Part shown: piece after piece, positions 1 through 7,809 of the stretch
How positions within the stretch are numbered: position 1 is the stretch's first letter
Layout of the letters: each line of letters begins with the position of its first letter
Assembly (NCBI RefSeq): GCF_030123505.1
Contig: NZ_CP126115.1
Location: 5,966,001 to 6,030,000, forward strand
DNA: 64,000 nucleotides
Reading direction: 5' to 3'
DNA from: Neobacillus sp. YX16
GTDB lineage: Bacteria > Bacillota > Bacilli > Bacillales > Cytobacillaceae
The notes under the pieces: generated by a model
What the model saw: only the letters and a program-made list of their open reading frames with translations
Databases searched by the model: none
What the model was told of the DNA's origin: nothing
Translations under genes and position numbers: made by a program

Positions 1-261
1 TTAAATCCAAAAGTAGCTGTATTTTTCCTAACCTTCCTGCCTCAGTTCGTAGATTCAGGCAGCGATTCTTTTATTCCGTTTCTCATCATGGGAATCACGT
101 ATACGCTGTTAACTGCACTCTGGTTTTTGTTCTATATCTACCTGCTTAACCAGATTCGTATTTTTATGAATAAGCCTAAGACTCAAGTGTTGATGGAAGG
201 AATAACTGGAACCATTCTGATTAGTTTTGGAATCAAACTGGCACTTGAAAAGGCACATTAA
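1..261 (+). CDS. LysE/RhtB-family amino-acid exporter, C-terminal part
   Basis: The reading frame is open from the first base, so the N-terminus lies outside the window; 86 residues remain. It begins with LNPKVAVFFLTFLPQFV, the conserved central motif of LysE/RhtB exporters, and continues with two hydrophobic stretches (about residues 28-50 and 68-84) that would be the last membrane helices. Family members export amino acids or related small molecules across the plasma membrane; the substrate cannot be judged from this fragment. A strong terminator follows 15 bases after the stop codon. Confidence 0.85.
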   Translation, partial: LNPKVAVFFLTFLPQFVDSGSDSFIPFLIMGITYTLLTALWFLFYIYLLNQIRIFMNKPKTQVLMEGITGTILISFGIKLALEKAH

Positions 262-275
262 TAGATTGGTACCTC

Positions 276-307
276 AAAAAGCAGTGGAATACATTCCACT
301 GCTTTTC
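276..307 (+). terminator. Intrinsic terminator of the LysE-type gene
   Basis: A perfect 14-bp stem (277-290 with 293-306) closes on a two-base loop and is A-rich on the left and T-rich on the right. It ends transcription of the exporter gene. Confidence 0.8.
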
Positions 308-394
308 TATATATTAACACTTACAAATCATCAATCTATTTCCCCTATAAACTTTCAATATCAAGATACGGGTTTTAAATTACCTTTTTTATCC

Positions 395-1003
395 AATTAT
401 TTCTTACCTGCCAAAATGATTTCCTCACCTGCGGATTTTAGCCTCTAATCTGCATATTTTCCGTCTTACCTGCATATATCCTTTGTTTATCTGCCTAACA
501 AAATCCAAACCTAAACTTTGATGCTTAACATGTCAGGCTGCTGCATGGTTTAGGTATCCAAACTCCCTAAAAACTGGTATTACGCTCGGTGTTTTTCGTT
601 TATTATAGAACAAGTTATGATTTATTAATTTCCTTTTTTATCCAAAAACTTCTTACCTGCCAAAATGATTCCTTCACCTGCGGATTTTAGCCTCTAACCT
701 GCATATTTTCCGTCTTACCTGCATATTTCCTTTGTTTATCTGCCTAACTAAATCCCAACCTAAACTTGATGCTTAATATGAAAGGCTTCCGCATGGTTTA
801 GGTATCTAAACTCCCTAAAAACTGGTATTACGCTCGTATTTTTCTTTCATTATAGAACAAGTTACTATTTTTCAATTACCTTTTTTATCCAAAGGCTTCT
901 TACCTGCCAAAATGATTCCTTCACCTGCGGATTTTATCTTCTTACCTGCATAATGCTCCCTCTTACCTGCATATAACCTTTGTTTATCTACCTAACAAAT
1001 CAC
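395..1003 (-). repeat. Three tandem ~248-bp units with 21-bp-phased ACCTGC words
   Basis: The words ACCTGC/ATCTGC start at 406, 427, 448, 468 and 489, then at 655, 676, 697, 717 and 738, then at 902, 923, 944, 965 and 986. Spacing inside each group is 20 or 21 bp, and the groups are 249 and 247 bp apart. The sequence between groups is also conserved and includes a CCTAAAC/GTTTAGG inverted repeat. The block lies just beyond the terminator of the yhgE-like gene; read in that gene's direction the word is GCAGGTAA or GCAGATAA. No convincing gene lies in the interval. Confidence 0.8.
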
Positions 1004-1005
1004 GG

Positions 1006-1044
1006 ACAAAAAAACACCAGGTTCGCCTCGACGAACCCAGTGTT
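1006..1044 (-). terminator. Intrinsic terminator of the yhgE-like gene
   Basis: The arms 1013-1025 and 1032-1044 pair over 13 bp with one mismatch. On the minus strand the stem is followed by a run of T, nine bases past the stop codon of the upstream gene. Confidence 0.75.
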
Positions 1045-1053
1045 CCTTCACTA

Positions 1054-3213
1054 TTATGCTGCTTGTTCTAGCATTGCTTCACTGCCCTGTTTCCTTTTGA
1101 ACGCAAATGCCATGTAGGTAAATGTCACAACCATGAAGCCAGCACTGTAAGCTAGCAGGATCAAATTATTTTGCCACATGTAAGCAAAATCACCGCTTGA
1201 TATGACAGCTTTAAACGCTTGGACACTGTACGTCATTGGGAAGAATGCGTTAAATGGCTGCAGCGCCTCTGGAATCAACGCAAGTGGGAAGGTTCCCGCG
1301 CTTGTCGTTAATTGCATGATCAGGATGAGAATCGCAATGAATCGACCCACATCCGCCATGGAAGTGACGAGCATTTGTATTAATGTAACAAATACCATAC
1401 TTGTCAGAATCGTCGTCACGATAAACAACGGCAAGCTTTGTACCTCAATTCCCAATCCTACGAGTAACACAAAATCAACTAATAATGCTTGAAGCACGCC
1501 AATAATCGTGATAACTCCTAATTTACCGATAAACCATTGTGTAGCTGAAGCTGGTTTGACGGCTGGTTCTCTCAGACCGAACACAATCGAGATGATCAGT
1601 GCACCTACGAAAAGTCCGAGTGAGACGAAGTAAGGAGCAAAGCCGGTACCGTAGTTTGGCACGGTGTTAATCTCATTTTTATCCACCTTCACTGGCTCGC
1701 CCATCATATCATACGTATCATCATCTGCTTTTACGCTATTTGCCGTTTCAGCCCCGGCCGCTAGCTTCTCGTTTAATTCTGAGCTGCCATCCTGCAATTT
1801 TTCTGTACCTTCTTGTAATTCCGTAGAACCCTCCGCAAGCTTACCAGTACCCTCGGTTATTTTGCCGGCACCCGCCGTTAATTCCCCCATACCAGATGTC
1901 AGTTGATTGGCACCTGCATTTAGTGCGGCTGAACCTGTATAAAGCTGGTGGATTCCTTGCTGTAATTTCACTTGGTTGGCGTTGATTTCGCTGATTCCGC
2001 CAATTAATTGGTCGAACACGGGGTCCGTTTGTTTTTTCAATTGCGATTCTAAACCTGCTGTTGCCCCAAGCAATTGTCCATTTACCTGTGATTTAAATTG
2101 CGTGAACCCCTGGTGCAATCCAGGCGTGATCGCTTGTGAAACCTGTTGTTGAACCTCTTCCTTGGTTGGTGCAGCTTGTTGTTCCATAATGGCTGTTACT
2201 TTTTCCGCTGGAACACCATTTTCGATTAAGGCTGCTGCAAGTTCTTTTATTTTAACTGTCTGCTGTGCAATCATTTGATCAGCAATCTGTGAGGATAATC
2301 CTGCCCCAAGCTGCGTTTCAAATTGATTGATGCCAGCATTCAATTTTTCCGTACTTCCTGTTAACTGTGAGTTGATTCCCGCCGCGATTCCAGCGGGTAA
2401 CTCTTCTTTCATTTGCTGTGCTCCCGCTTGTGCTTTTTCGGTGCCTGTCACCAGCAGCGGCAGCTTTTCGTCTACTTCCTGTAACCCTTTTTCGATAGCT
2501 GCTATCCCATTGGCTACTTCATTGGAACCCGTCGCCGCACTATTCATACCTTCTTCAAATTCAATCGATTTACTTGCTAAGAGCTCAAGGTTTTCCTTGA
2601 TTTGTCCAGCACCTTCATTGAGTTTTACCGATCCCTCGTTGAGTTGGCCGGCTCCCTCACTCGCTTTGTCTAACCCTTCCCCCATTTGCGTTACTTTTTC
2701 AAAAATGCTTTCAGAGTAGGTTGCGACAATCTCTTTCGAAATCTCCGCTTTGATTTCCTTCATTGCAGTTTCACCAATTTGCGCCGATAGGAAGTTTGCC
2801 CCCTCATTCGGAACATATTTAATTTCCAGCTTTTGAGGCTGATCCTCAAGCAAGGTTGTAGCATTTTTTGAAAAATTACTCGGAATTTCTACTAGGATAT
2901 AATACTTTTGGTCCTCCAAGCCTTGATATCCCTGCTTCTTATCCACTATGTCAAAATCAAATGTGTTACTTTTCTTCAGATTCTTGACTAGGTCATCCCC
3001 AATCTCAAGCCTTTGCCCTTCGAGTTCCGCACCCTCATCCTGATTCACAATCGCCACAGGCAGGTCGCCTAAATATTTATAAGGATCCCAAAACGCCCAT
3101 AGGAACATTCCAGCATAAAGAACGGGAATAAAGAGAATCGCGATGATGGGAATGAGCACCTTCCGATTGGAAAGGATAGATTTTAATTCTGCTTTAAATG
3201 AAGATCCCTTCAT
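1054..3213 (-). CDS. yhgE: YhgE/Pip-type membrane protein (ABC-2-like)
   Basis: This 719-residue protein has one N-terminal membrane helix (about 17-39), a large extracellular region, and a cluster of hydrophobic helices from about 530 to 705, the usual YhgE/Pip arrangement. The middle is built of repeated short units of the type LNEGAGQL and LAEGSTEL, predicted to form coiled coils. Relatives include the phage-infection protein Pip and transport subunits linked to type VII secretion or lipid export, so the exact role is open. An AGGAGG site precedes the ATG. The gene follows a TetR gene, and three copies of a shared palindrome fill the gap, so it is probably repressed by that regulator. Confidence 0.85.
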   Translation of the reverse strand: MKGSSFKAELKSILSNRKVLIPIIAILFIPVLYAGMFLWAFWDPYKYLGDLPVAIVNQDEGAELEGQRLEIGDDLVKNLKKSNTFDFDIVDKKQGYQGLEDQKYYILVEIPSNFSKNATTLLEDQPQKLEIKYVPNEGANFLSAQIGETAMKEIKAEISKEIVATYSESIFEKVTQMGEGLDKASEGAGQLNEGSVKLNEGAGQIKENLELLASKSIEFEEGMNSAATGSNEVANGIAAIEKGLQEVDEKLPLLVTGTEKAQAGAQQMKEELPAGIAAGINSQLTGSTEKLNAGINQFETQLGAGLSSQIADQMIAQQTVKIKELAAALIENGVPAEKVTAIMEQQAAPTKEEVQQQVSQAITPGLHQGFTQFKSQVNGQLLGATAGLESQLKKQTDPVFDQLIGGISEINANQVKLQQGIHQLYTGSAALNAGANQLTSGMGELTAGAGKITEGTGKLAEGSTELQEGTEKLQDGSSELNEKLAAGAETANSVKADDDTYDMMGEPVKVDKNEINTVPNYGTGFAPYFVSLGLFVGALIISIVFGLREPAVKPASATQWFIGKLGVITIIGVLQALLVDFVLLVGLGIEVQSLPLFIVTTILTSMVFVTLIQMLVTSMADVGRFIAILILIMQLTTSAGTFPLALIPEALQPFNAFFPMTYSVQAFKAVISSGDFAYMWQNNLILLAYSAGFMVVTFTYMAFAFKRKQGSEAMLEQAA

Positions 3214-3235
3214 GTTTGTTTTCCTCCTACCTAAT

Positions 3236-3341
3236 TGACTATTTTGTTCAATTAGTCATTTTTACTTTTAAAAATAGTGACTATTTGTTCAAACAGTCAG
3301 CTTTTCTTCGTTAATTTGTGACCATTTTATTCATATGGTCA
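3236..3341. promoter_or_regulatory. Three operator palindromes for the TetR repressor
   Basis: Three sites fit TGACYATTT-N-TTCAWA-N-RGTCA: 3236-3258, 3278-3299 and 3319-3341. They fill the gap between the TetR gene and the yhgE-like gene, and a fourth, weaker copy lies in front of the TetR gene itself. The repetition of a ~23-bp dyad beside its likely regulator is directly visible; binding is inferred. Confidence 0.7.
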
Positions 3342-3367
3342 TTTTTTGTTAAAAATAAAAGACTTAT

Positions 3368-3949
3368 CTATGTTAACAAGCCTTTTAATAAGTAAAGTTC
3401 AAAGAGCCTTGCTATTTCTTCCTTTTTCAATGGTGGATGGTTCCTTTGCCAGTCATTCACCAAGGAAAAGTACATCTTCAGCATTACAAAAGACGTGACC
3501 TCAGGGTCGCAGGATTTGATTTCACCCTTATCGATTGCTTTTTGAATGATGCCCTTCATGTACTGAATGATGGACTGCTCTACCCTTTGCATGGCTTCGA
3601 TAACCGTTTGCGTGCCCATATCACGCTCTTCTTGGATCAATTTTATCGTCAATTGGTGTGATTCCCTAAACACATGAACCCGGCCTAACACCCTGTTGAC
3701 ATTTTCAAGTATCGATGCTGACTCATCCAGCGCGCTTTCGACTTCAAATCGAATTTCAGCGATAAGTGAATTGATAATTTCTTCAAATAACTCTTCCTTC
3801 GTTTTGAAAAAGGTATAGATGGTTCCCTTCCCCACATTGGCTAACTTTGCAACCTGATCCATCGTTGTTGCCTTATAGCCATACAAGGAAAAAGACTTAG
3901 CCGCCGCCTCCAAAATCAACTTCTTACGATCAATCACTGCCACATCCAC
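3368..3949 (-). CDS. yhgD: TetR/AcrR-family transcriptional repressor
   Basis: The 193-residue protein has an N-terminal TetR helix-turn-helix (about 8-55, with the motif ATTMDQVAKLANVGKGTIYTF) and an all-helical C-terminal ligand/dimer domain. It is followed on the same strand by the YhgE-type membrane protein, the same pairing as yhgD-yhgE of B. subtilis. The palindromes on both sides suggest that it controls itself and the membrane protein. The inducer is unknown. Confidence 0.85.
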   Translation of the reverse strand: MDVAVIDRKKLILEAAAKSFSLYGYKATTMDQVAKLANVGKGTIYTFFKTKEELFEEIINSLIAEIRFEVESALDESASILENVNRVLGRVHVFRESHQLTIKLIQEERDMGTQTVIEAMQRVEQSIIQYMKGIIQKAIDKGEIKSCDPEVTSFVMLKMYFSLVNDWQRNHPPLKKEEIARLFELYLLKGLLT

Positions 3950-3969
3950 TCACCTCACTTTTTTAAAAA

Positions 3970-3992
3970 TGACTAAAATACTAATTTGGTCA
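3970..3992. promoter_or_regulatory. Autoregulatory operator of the TetR gene
   Basis: The dyad TGACTAAAATACTAATTTGG plus TCA matches the three operators upstream of the neighbouring membrane-protein gene and lies about 20 bases before the TetR start codon. Confidence 0.55.
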
Positions 3993-4164
3993 TTTGTACG
4001 AAAAGTAATATATCATAATGATTTTAGAAACGCAACATATTGAAGTTTTCCTCAGCTAGAATTTTTTATCCTGCAGATTTTGTCAAATGGTTTTATGGAA
4101 CCTTTTACCATTTACTTACGTCTAATTGAGTAGAGATACAGGAAATAACTGGGGGATCATTTCG

Positions 4165-4302
4165 ATGAAAAAAGTTTTAATTGCGTTGTTTATTGCGCTG
4201 GTTTTGTTCTGTGCTACAGGTGGCTTGGAGAGGTTCGCTTCTGATGACAAAACACAGGAACCTGGGGTTACCGAAGAGATAGATTCAGTAGAAAATTTAT
4301 AA
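4165..4302 (+). CDS. Small secreted or membrane-anchored peptide, 45 aa
   Basis: The ORF begins with MKKVLIALFIALVLFCATGG, which reads as a signal peptide, followed by an acidic tail of about 25 residues ending in ENL. A GGGGG site precedes the ATG by eight bases. The layout resembles exported signalling peptides (Phr type), but no Rap partner is nearby. I do not recognise a family. The overlapping minus-strand frame looks like a shadow. Confidence 0.4.
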   Translation: MKKVLIALFIALVLFCATGGLERFASDDKTQEPGVTEEIDSVENL

Positions 4303-4388
4303 TCAAGATTTTCCAGTCCTAGCGCTGCTGGGGCTGGTTTTTGCGTGGGCTGCCGTGACACATTCTCTGATGTGGACATACCTTGTAA

Positions 4389-4600
4389 GTGGACAACGAT
4401 GTGAAACGGATGGGATTACGAGCAAGCGACGATGATGTTATCATCTTTCAACTACAGCAACTTGAGCGCCAAAATGAACGGCAAGAACGTGAAATAAACC
4501 AACTACAACGTAGGCAAGATTGGATCAAAGATTACGAGATGTAGAACGTAATTGCTGCGGAGAACTAGATCCTCCCAATGATGAATCCAGTGAAGATTAA
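4389..4600 (+). pseudogene. Gln/Arg-rich coiled-coil small gene, probably frameshifted
   Basis: Starting at GTG 4389 the frame reads through a heptad-like QLQQLERQNERQEREINQL segment and stops at 4544. Shifting frame near 4514 continues the same character (ARLDQRLRDVERNCCGELD) to a stop at 4600, with an acidic end. The simplest reading is one small coiled-coil protein of about 70 residues broken by a single-base change, or a sequencing error. No good ribosome binding site is visible and I do not recognise a family. Confidence 0.3.
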
Positions 4601-5140
4601 TTACTTTACCTTTTGGAGTTTTGGCTGCCTTTTTTGACGGTAAATTGTTTTTTCAAGAAAATTTCCGAGCATTCCTAGTAAAAGTCCAAATAGTAATCCG
4701 CTGAAAACAGGCATATCCAAAATACTGAGGGTTTGATATTGCTCCAAAATTTCAAATTCATGCCAAAATAACCCGCAATCCATGCCAACCACCAATCCAA
4801 TGAAAAAACCAGTAAGGTAGGTTCTCTTTTGCATTCCAACAAGGTCCTTGTCATTGTGGGCTTTGGCTGCGTTAAACGCCTGCCAGATTGAAAAAGCATA
4901 TAACGATGGGTAGAACATGCCCCAGCTGTAATCAATGACACTGTGAGCCCGGGCGAAATCGCCAGTAAATGAGTATACAAGAGCTAAATTTAAGTTTGAG
5001 TATAAATTAATAAGGAATTCAAAGCCAATCAACACAAAGCCAATGATGTAATCCTTATTATAAAGTTGTCCAAAACCCGGTAAAACCATTGACCATACCG
5101 CTGCTGCATAAGGGGATTTATACTCACGTCTAGTTCTCAT
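4601..5140 (-). CDS. Membrane protein with a single 'PGFGQLY / TGDF' domain
   Basis: The product is 179 residues long with about five hydrophobic helices. The first ATG in the frame would give 203 residues, but AAAGAGAGG lies nine bases before the internal ATG chosen here. The stretch WSMVLPGFGQLY, then FTGDFARAHSVID and YAFSIWQAF, recurs twice in a second protein of this window at 20456-21220, so both belong to one unnamed family. Its opening resembles TM2-like membrane domains. Function unknown. Confidence 0.65.
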   Translation of the reverse strand: MRTRREYKSPYAAAVWSMVLPGFGQLYNKDYIIGFVLIGFEFLINLYSNLNLALVYSFTGDFARAHSVIDYSWGMFYPSLYAFSIWQAFNAAKAHNDKDLVGMQKRTYLTGFFIGLVVGMDCGLFWHEFEILEQYQTLSILDMPVFSGLLFGLLLGMLGNFLEKTIYRQKRQPKLQKVK

Positions 5141-5344
5141 AGTGCCCAACCTCTCTTTCTCATATAGTACTCCCTTTCCTTTTGAGTTTGGGGGTTTTTG
5201 ATAAAGATTCACAGAAATTGGGATTTTAGTTATGCCGGTATAATAAGTGACGCGGGTAATTGGAACCAGATTTTTTTGTATGTATAAGAGAATGATAGAT
5301 TGGTAAGAATGATGGTAGAAAGTAATTTCAAGGGGGAACGTAGA

Positions 5345-5494
5345 ATGAAAGAATCTAAATTGCTATTATCTCAATTTGCTAATGAAGAAGGCTTCGAGCT
5401 TACAAACTATCTTACTCAGCTGTTTGAATATGTCTCACATCAATTGGGACAAACCCCAACCGTAACCATAACAACTGAAATGGAAAATAGCTAA
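5345..5494 (+). CDS. Small hypothetical protein, 49 aa
   Basis: AGGGGGAACG precedes the ATG at a proper distance, and a clear terminator follows the stop codon immediately, which makes this short frame a believable gene. The peptide (MKESKLLLSQFANEEGFEL...) is soluble and probably helical. I do not recognise a family. Confidence 0.55.
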   Translation: MKESKLLLSQFANEEGFELTNYLTQLFEYVSHQLGQTPTVTITTEMENS

Positions 5495-5527
5495 GCCCAG
5501 GCATTGTATACATGCCTGGACTTTTTT
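5495..5527 (+). terminator. Intrinsic terminator of the 49-aa gene
   Basis: Arms CCAGGCAT (5497-5504) and ATGCCTGG (5512-5519) enclose a seven-base loop and are followed by CTTTTTTG. A phased word array begins 26 bases further on. Confidence 0.85.
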
Positions 5528-5552
5528 GTGTGGTGGATCGATTTTTGGGTTC

Positions 5553-5690
5553 GGCACGTAAAACTGGAATCCCACGTAAATTGGAGATTTGGCATATAAA
5601 CTAGGAATTCGGCACGTAAAAATGGGATTTGGCACGTAAATCTTGGGTTCGGCATATAAAACTTTAAAATGGCACGTAACGGTACATAAA
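5553..5690 (+). repeat. GGCACGTAAA array with a 20-bp period
   Basis: The word GGCACGTAAA or GGCATATAAA has its core at 5555, 5573, 5593, 5613, 5633, 5653 and 5673, so after the first step the period is exactly 20 bp; a related word follows at 5683, half a period later. The spacers (for example CTAGGAATTC and AATGGGATTT) are partly conserved. The array lies directly after a terminator and holds no gene; the remaining ~170 bases lead to ywqB. Confidence 0.8.
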
Positions 5691-5865
5691 CAGTTTGTTC
5701 ATCTGGACAATTGATATTACCAATAGAGCAGGGACCACCATTTACCGAGATCTTTTTTACAAAAAAAGCCTGTCTTGAATAGAAATCCCTTTTTCTCTCC
5801 TCGAACGGTCATTTTTTGGGTATAATATAGGAATATGGATTTTTCTAAAAAAGGGGGTCGTGGCT

Positions 5866-7497
5866 TTGGGAGCAACGACTGCTAACGAACGGATTGAACT
5901 TCTCGCTGAGGAGATTAAGGAATTGTTCCATCCGCATGCTGCCGATGATGTGAAGCTTATACAAAAGGGCTTAATGCTTTACCGGCAAGGGATGGTCAAG
6001 CAATTACAAATATGGAATGCTCAAATTACGGCAATGGTGCAGGATGTGACACCCTGCTATGTGAAACTGAATTTTGCTCGTTTGTCGTTTAGCAGCTGTA
6101 CGTGCCCTCATGAGGGCATCTGCCGCCATCAGCTGGCCGTGTTTTTTGCGGCATATAGCAGGGTCGGAAGCGTCGCTGATTGGGTTGCCGAGTGGCGGGA
6201 ACCGATGAAGGAGAAAAATGACGTTGCGAGCTGGGGGCTTCAAAAGGCAAAGGATTTAATTAAGGCGAACGGTGTGATGAAGCCTGATTATCGGCGCTGG
6301 GTTGAATCGTTTGAAGTGAGCTTCGATACGATTTTGAACTCGAAAAAGTATTCGAGTCCCTTTATTATTGCTGAACTGTTCAACATTTACGAACGGCGGA
6401 TTAAGGCGAGTGCTCCGGTTGAGCAAGAGTGGCGCCTGCTGTATGAAATGGTCGGGATTGTTGTATCGTTTAAAAAACTCGCGGTTCTGACTGAGAATTC
6501 GGGGTTTGCAGAGGATGTCGTTAGACGCGCATACCTCTCTGTGTTCCATAATTTAATCGAGGATGCCGACGAGCTCGTCTTAAAGATTGGTGTTCAATCA
6601 CTTCCGTTTGACTTCGACGAGTTTATTTTACAATTAAAGGATGATGTGTTTGAGCTTTTGACAGCGTCATCGGGGCTGGAGCAGGAACGAATCTATCTCT
6701 ATCGTCTTCTTTGGACGAACCTTTTTAAAAAGAAAGAATGGCGTGAGCAGGAAATCTTAAATATTAATGAACGGATGAAATCCTTGAATGAATGGGAGAA
6801 CCCGAATCCGTTAATGATTGCTGGGATTCACATTAGCTTTTTGCAGCAAAAGGATGAACTGGCATTAGATTTGATTCATAAAATGGACGATAAGGTGATT
6901 ACACCCTATTTGCTTCATTGGATTGACCTGTTGTCACAGACAAAAGCATGGAAACGGGTTGGTCCTATCATCGAGCTGTTTTCATCCAAACTAAAAGGTT
7001 ATTTAGACTTTTTGCGAGCTTATCATTCGTGTGCGTCTTTTACCCGGTCTTCCCTTAAGGCGATCACCCCGTACATTTCAGAAAACGGGAAGGTAGAATT
7101 GTACGAAAAGATGATGCTGGCGACGTTGCCATACAGCTACACAGAATATGAATATATGCTATTTGAACGAAAGCAATATGACAAATGGGGCGACCTACAG
7201 GCATTCATGGGTTGGAATTTCTATGATCTGCCAAAGGAGCGTGTTAAGGTGATTGAGAAGGAAAAACCGGAAGTACTGTTGGGAATGCTGCACCAATCCG
7301 CGCTGAACGAGATCAATCAAAAAAACCGTTCCAGCTACAAAGCAGCCGTCCGACACCTAAAAAAACTGCGCACCCTATACAAAAAAACCAAAAGAGTCGA
7401 CGACTGGCAATACTTCCTCGACAGCCTAATGGAAAAAACCAAAAGACTCCGCGCCTTCCACGAAGAATGCAAACGGAGCAAACTTATAGAAGAATAG
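5866..7497 (+). CDS. ywqB: SWIM zinc-finger protein
   Basis: The 543-residue protein has the SWIM signature CTCPHEGICRH near residue 80, giving the CxC...CxH zinc ligands; such domains occur in proteins linked to chromatin-type helicases and recombination. The rest is helical with no other recognisable domain. The chosen start is TTG, eight bases after GGGGG; a GTG six bases earlier leaves only two bases to that site. A TATAAT-like -10 lies at about 5821. The SNF2 helicase gene follows on the same strand, as for ywqB/ywqA in B. subtilis, suggesting a joint role on DNA. Confidence 0.85.
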   Translation: MGATTANERIELLAEEIKELFHPHAADDVKLIQKGLMLYRQGMVKQLQIWNAQITAMVQDVTPCYVKLNFARLSFSSCTCPHEGICRHQLAVFFAAYSRVGSVADWVAEWREPMKEKNDVASWGLQKAKDLIKANGVMKPDYRRWVESFEVSFDTILNSKKYSSPFIIAELFNIYERRIKASAPVEQEWRLLYEMVGIVVSFKKLAVLTENSGFAEDVVRRAYLSVFHNLIEDADELVLKIGVQSLPFDFDEFILQLKDDVFELLTASSGLEQERIYLYRLLWTNLFKKKEWREQEILNINERMKSLNEWENPNPLMIAGIHISFLQQKDELALDLIHKMDDKVITPYLLHWIDLLSQTKAWKRVGPIIELFSSKLKGYLDFLRAYHSCASFTRSSLKAITPYISENGKVELYEKMMLATLPYSYTEYEYMLFERKQYDKWGDLQAFMGWNFYDLPKERVKVIEKEKPEVLLGMLHQSALNEINQKNRSSYKAAVRHLKKLRTLYKKTKRVDDWQYFLDSLMEKTKRLRAFHEECKRSKLIEE

Positions 7498-7500
7498 GGC

Positions 7501-7590
7501 GGGTCGGTGTGTGGATCGGTGTGTGGATCGGTGTGTGGGTCGGTGCCTGTCACCGCTCGTGGACACTGTCCACCTCAGGCGGACAGTAGC
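7501..7590. repeat. 12-bp tandem repeat leading into a GGTGCCTGTCACC element
   Basis: TCGGTG recurs at 7504, 7516, 7528 and 7540 with GTGTGGA between copies, and the last copy runs into GGTGCCTGTCACC (7542-7554). After that come GTGGACACTGTCCAC and GGCGGACAG, as in the larger copy of the element in the nuo operon. The ORF across this stretch (CGSVCGSVCGSV) is an artefact of the repeat. Confidence 0.75.
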
Positions 7591-7636
7591 CTCCCAAATA
7601 TTCCACTATTTTTAGGTGGATTTGGTTTAAAATATG

Positions 7637-7737
7637 TTTTGGACTTTTTTCGAGGGGTTATGGACCTTTTTAGAGAGATTTTGGACTTTTTTCATAGGGT
7701 TTTGGACTTTTTTTAATGGGTTTTGGACTTTTAGACA
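7637..7737 (+). repeat. TTTTGGACTTTTTT array with a 21-bp period
   Basis: GGAC occurs at 7641, 7662, 7683, 7704 and 7725, exactly 21 bp apart, each inside TTTTGGACYTTTTT followed by a GGG-type spacer. It lies between ywqB and ywqA. ORFs encoding FWTFFxG heptads here are by-products of the period and have no support as genes. Confidence 0.8.
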
Positions 7738-7809
7738 ATATTTGGAAGTCTTAGCTCCTATATTTCAAATTTACACATACCCCACCCTAGTAAAAGGAGT
7801 AACATTACG

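Noticed and set aside
227..448. 73-aa ORF spanning the terminator of the first gene
   Set aside because: It runs through the exporter's end, the hairpin and the first repeat words; no ribosome binding site.
395..1003. CRISPR array
   Set aside because: Words are only six bases, spacers are conserved between units, and no cas genes are present.
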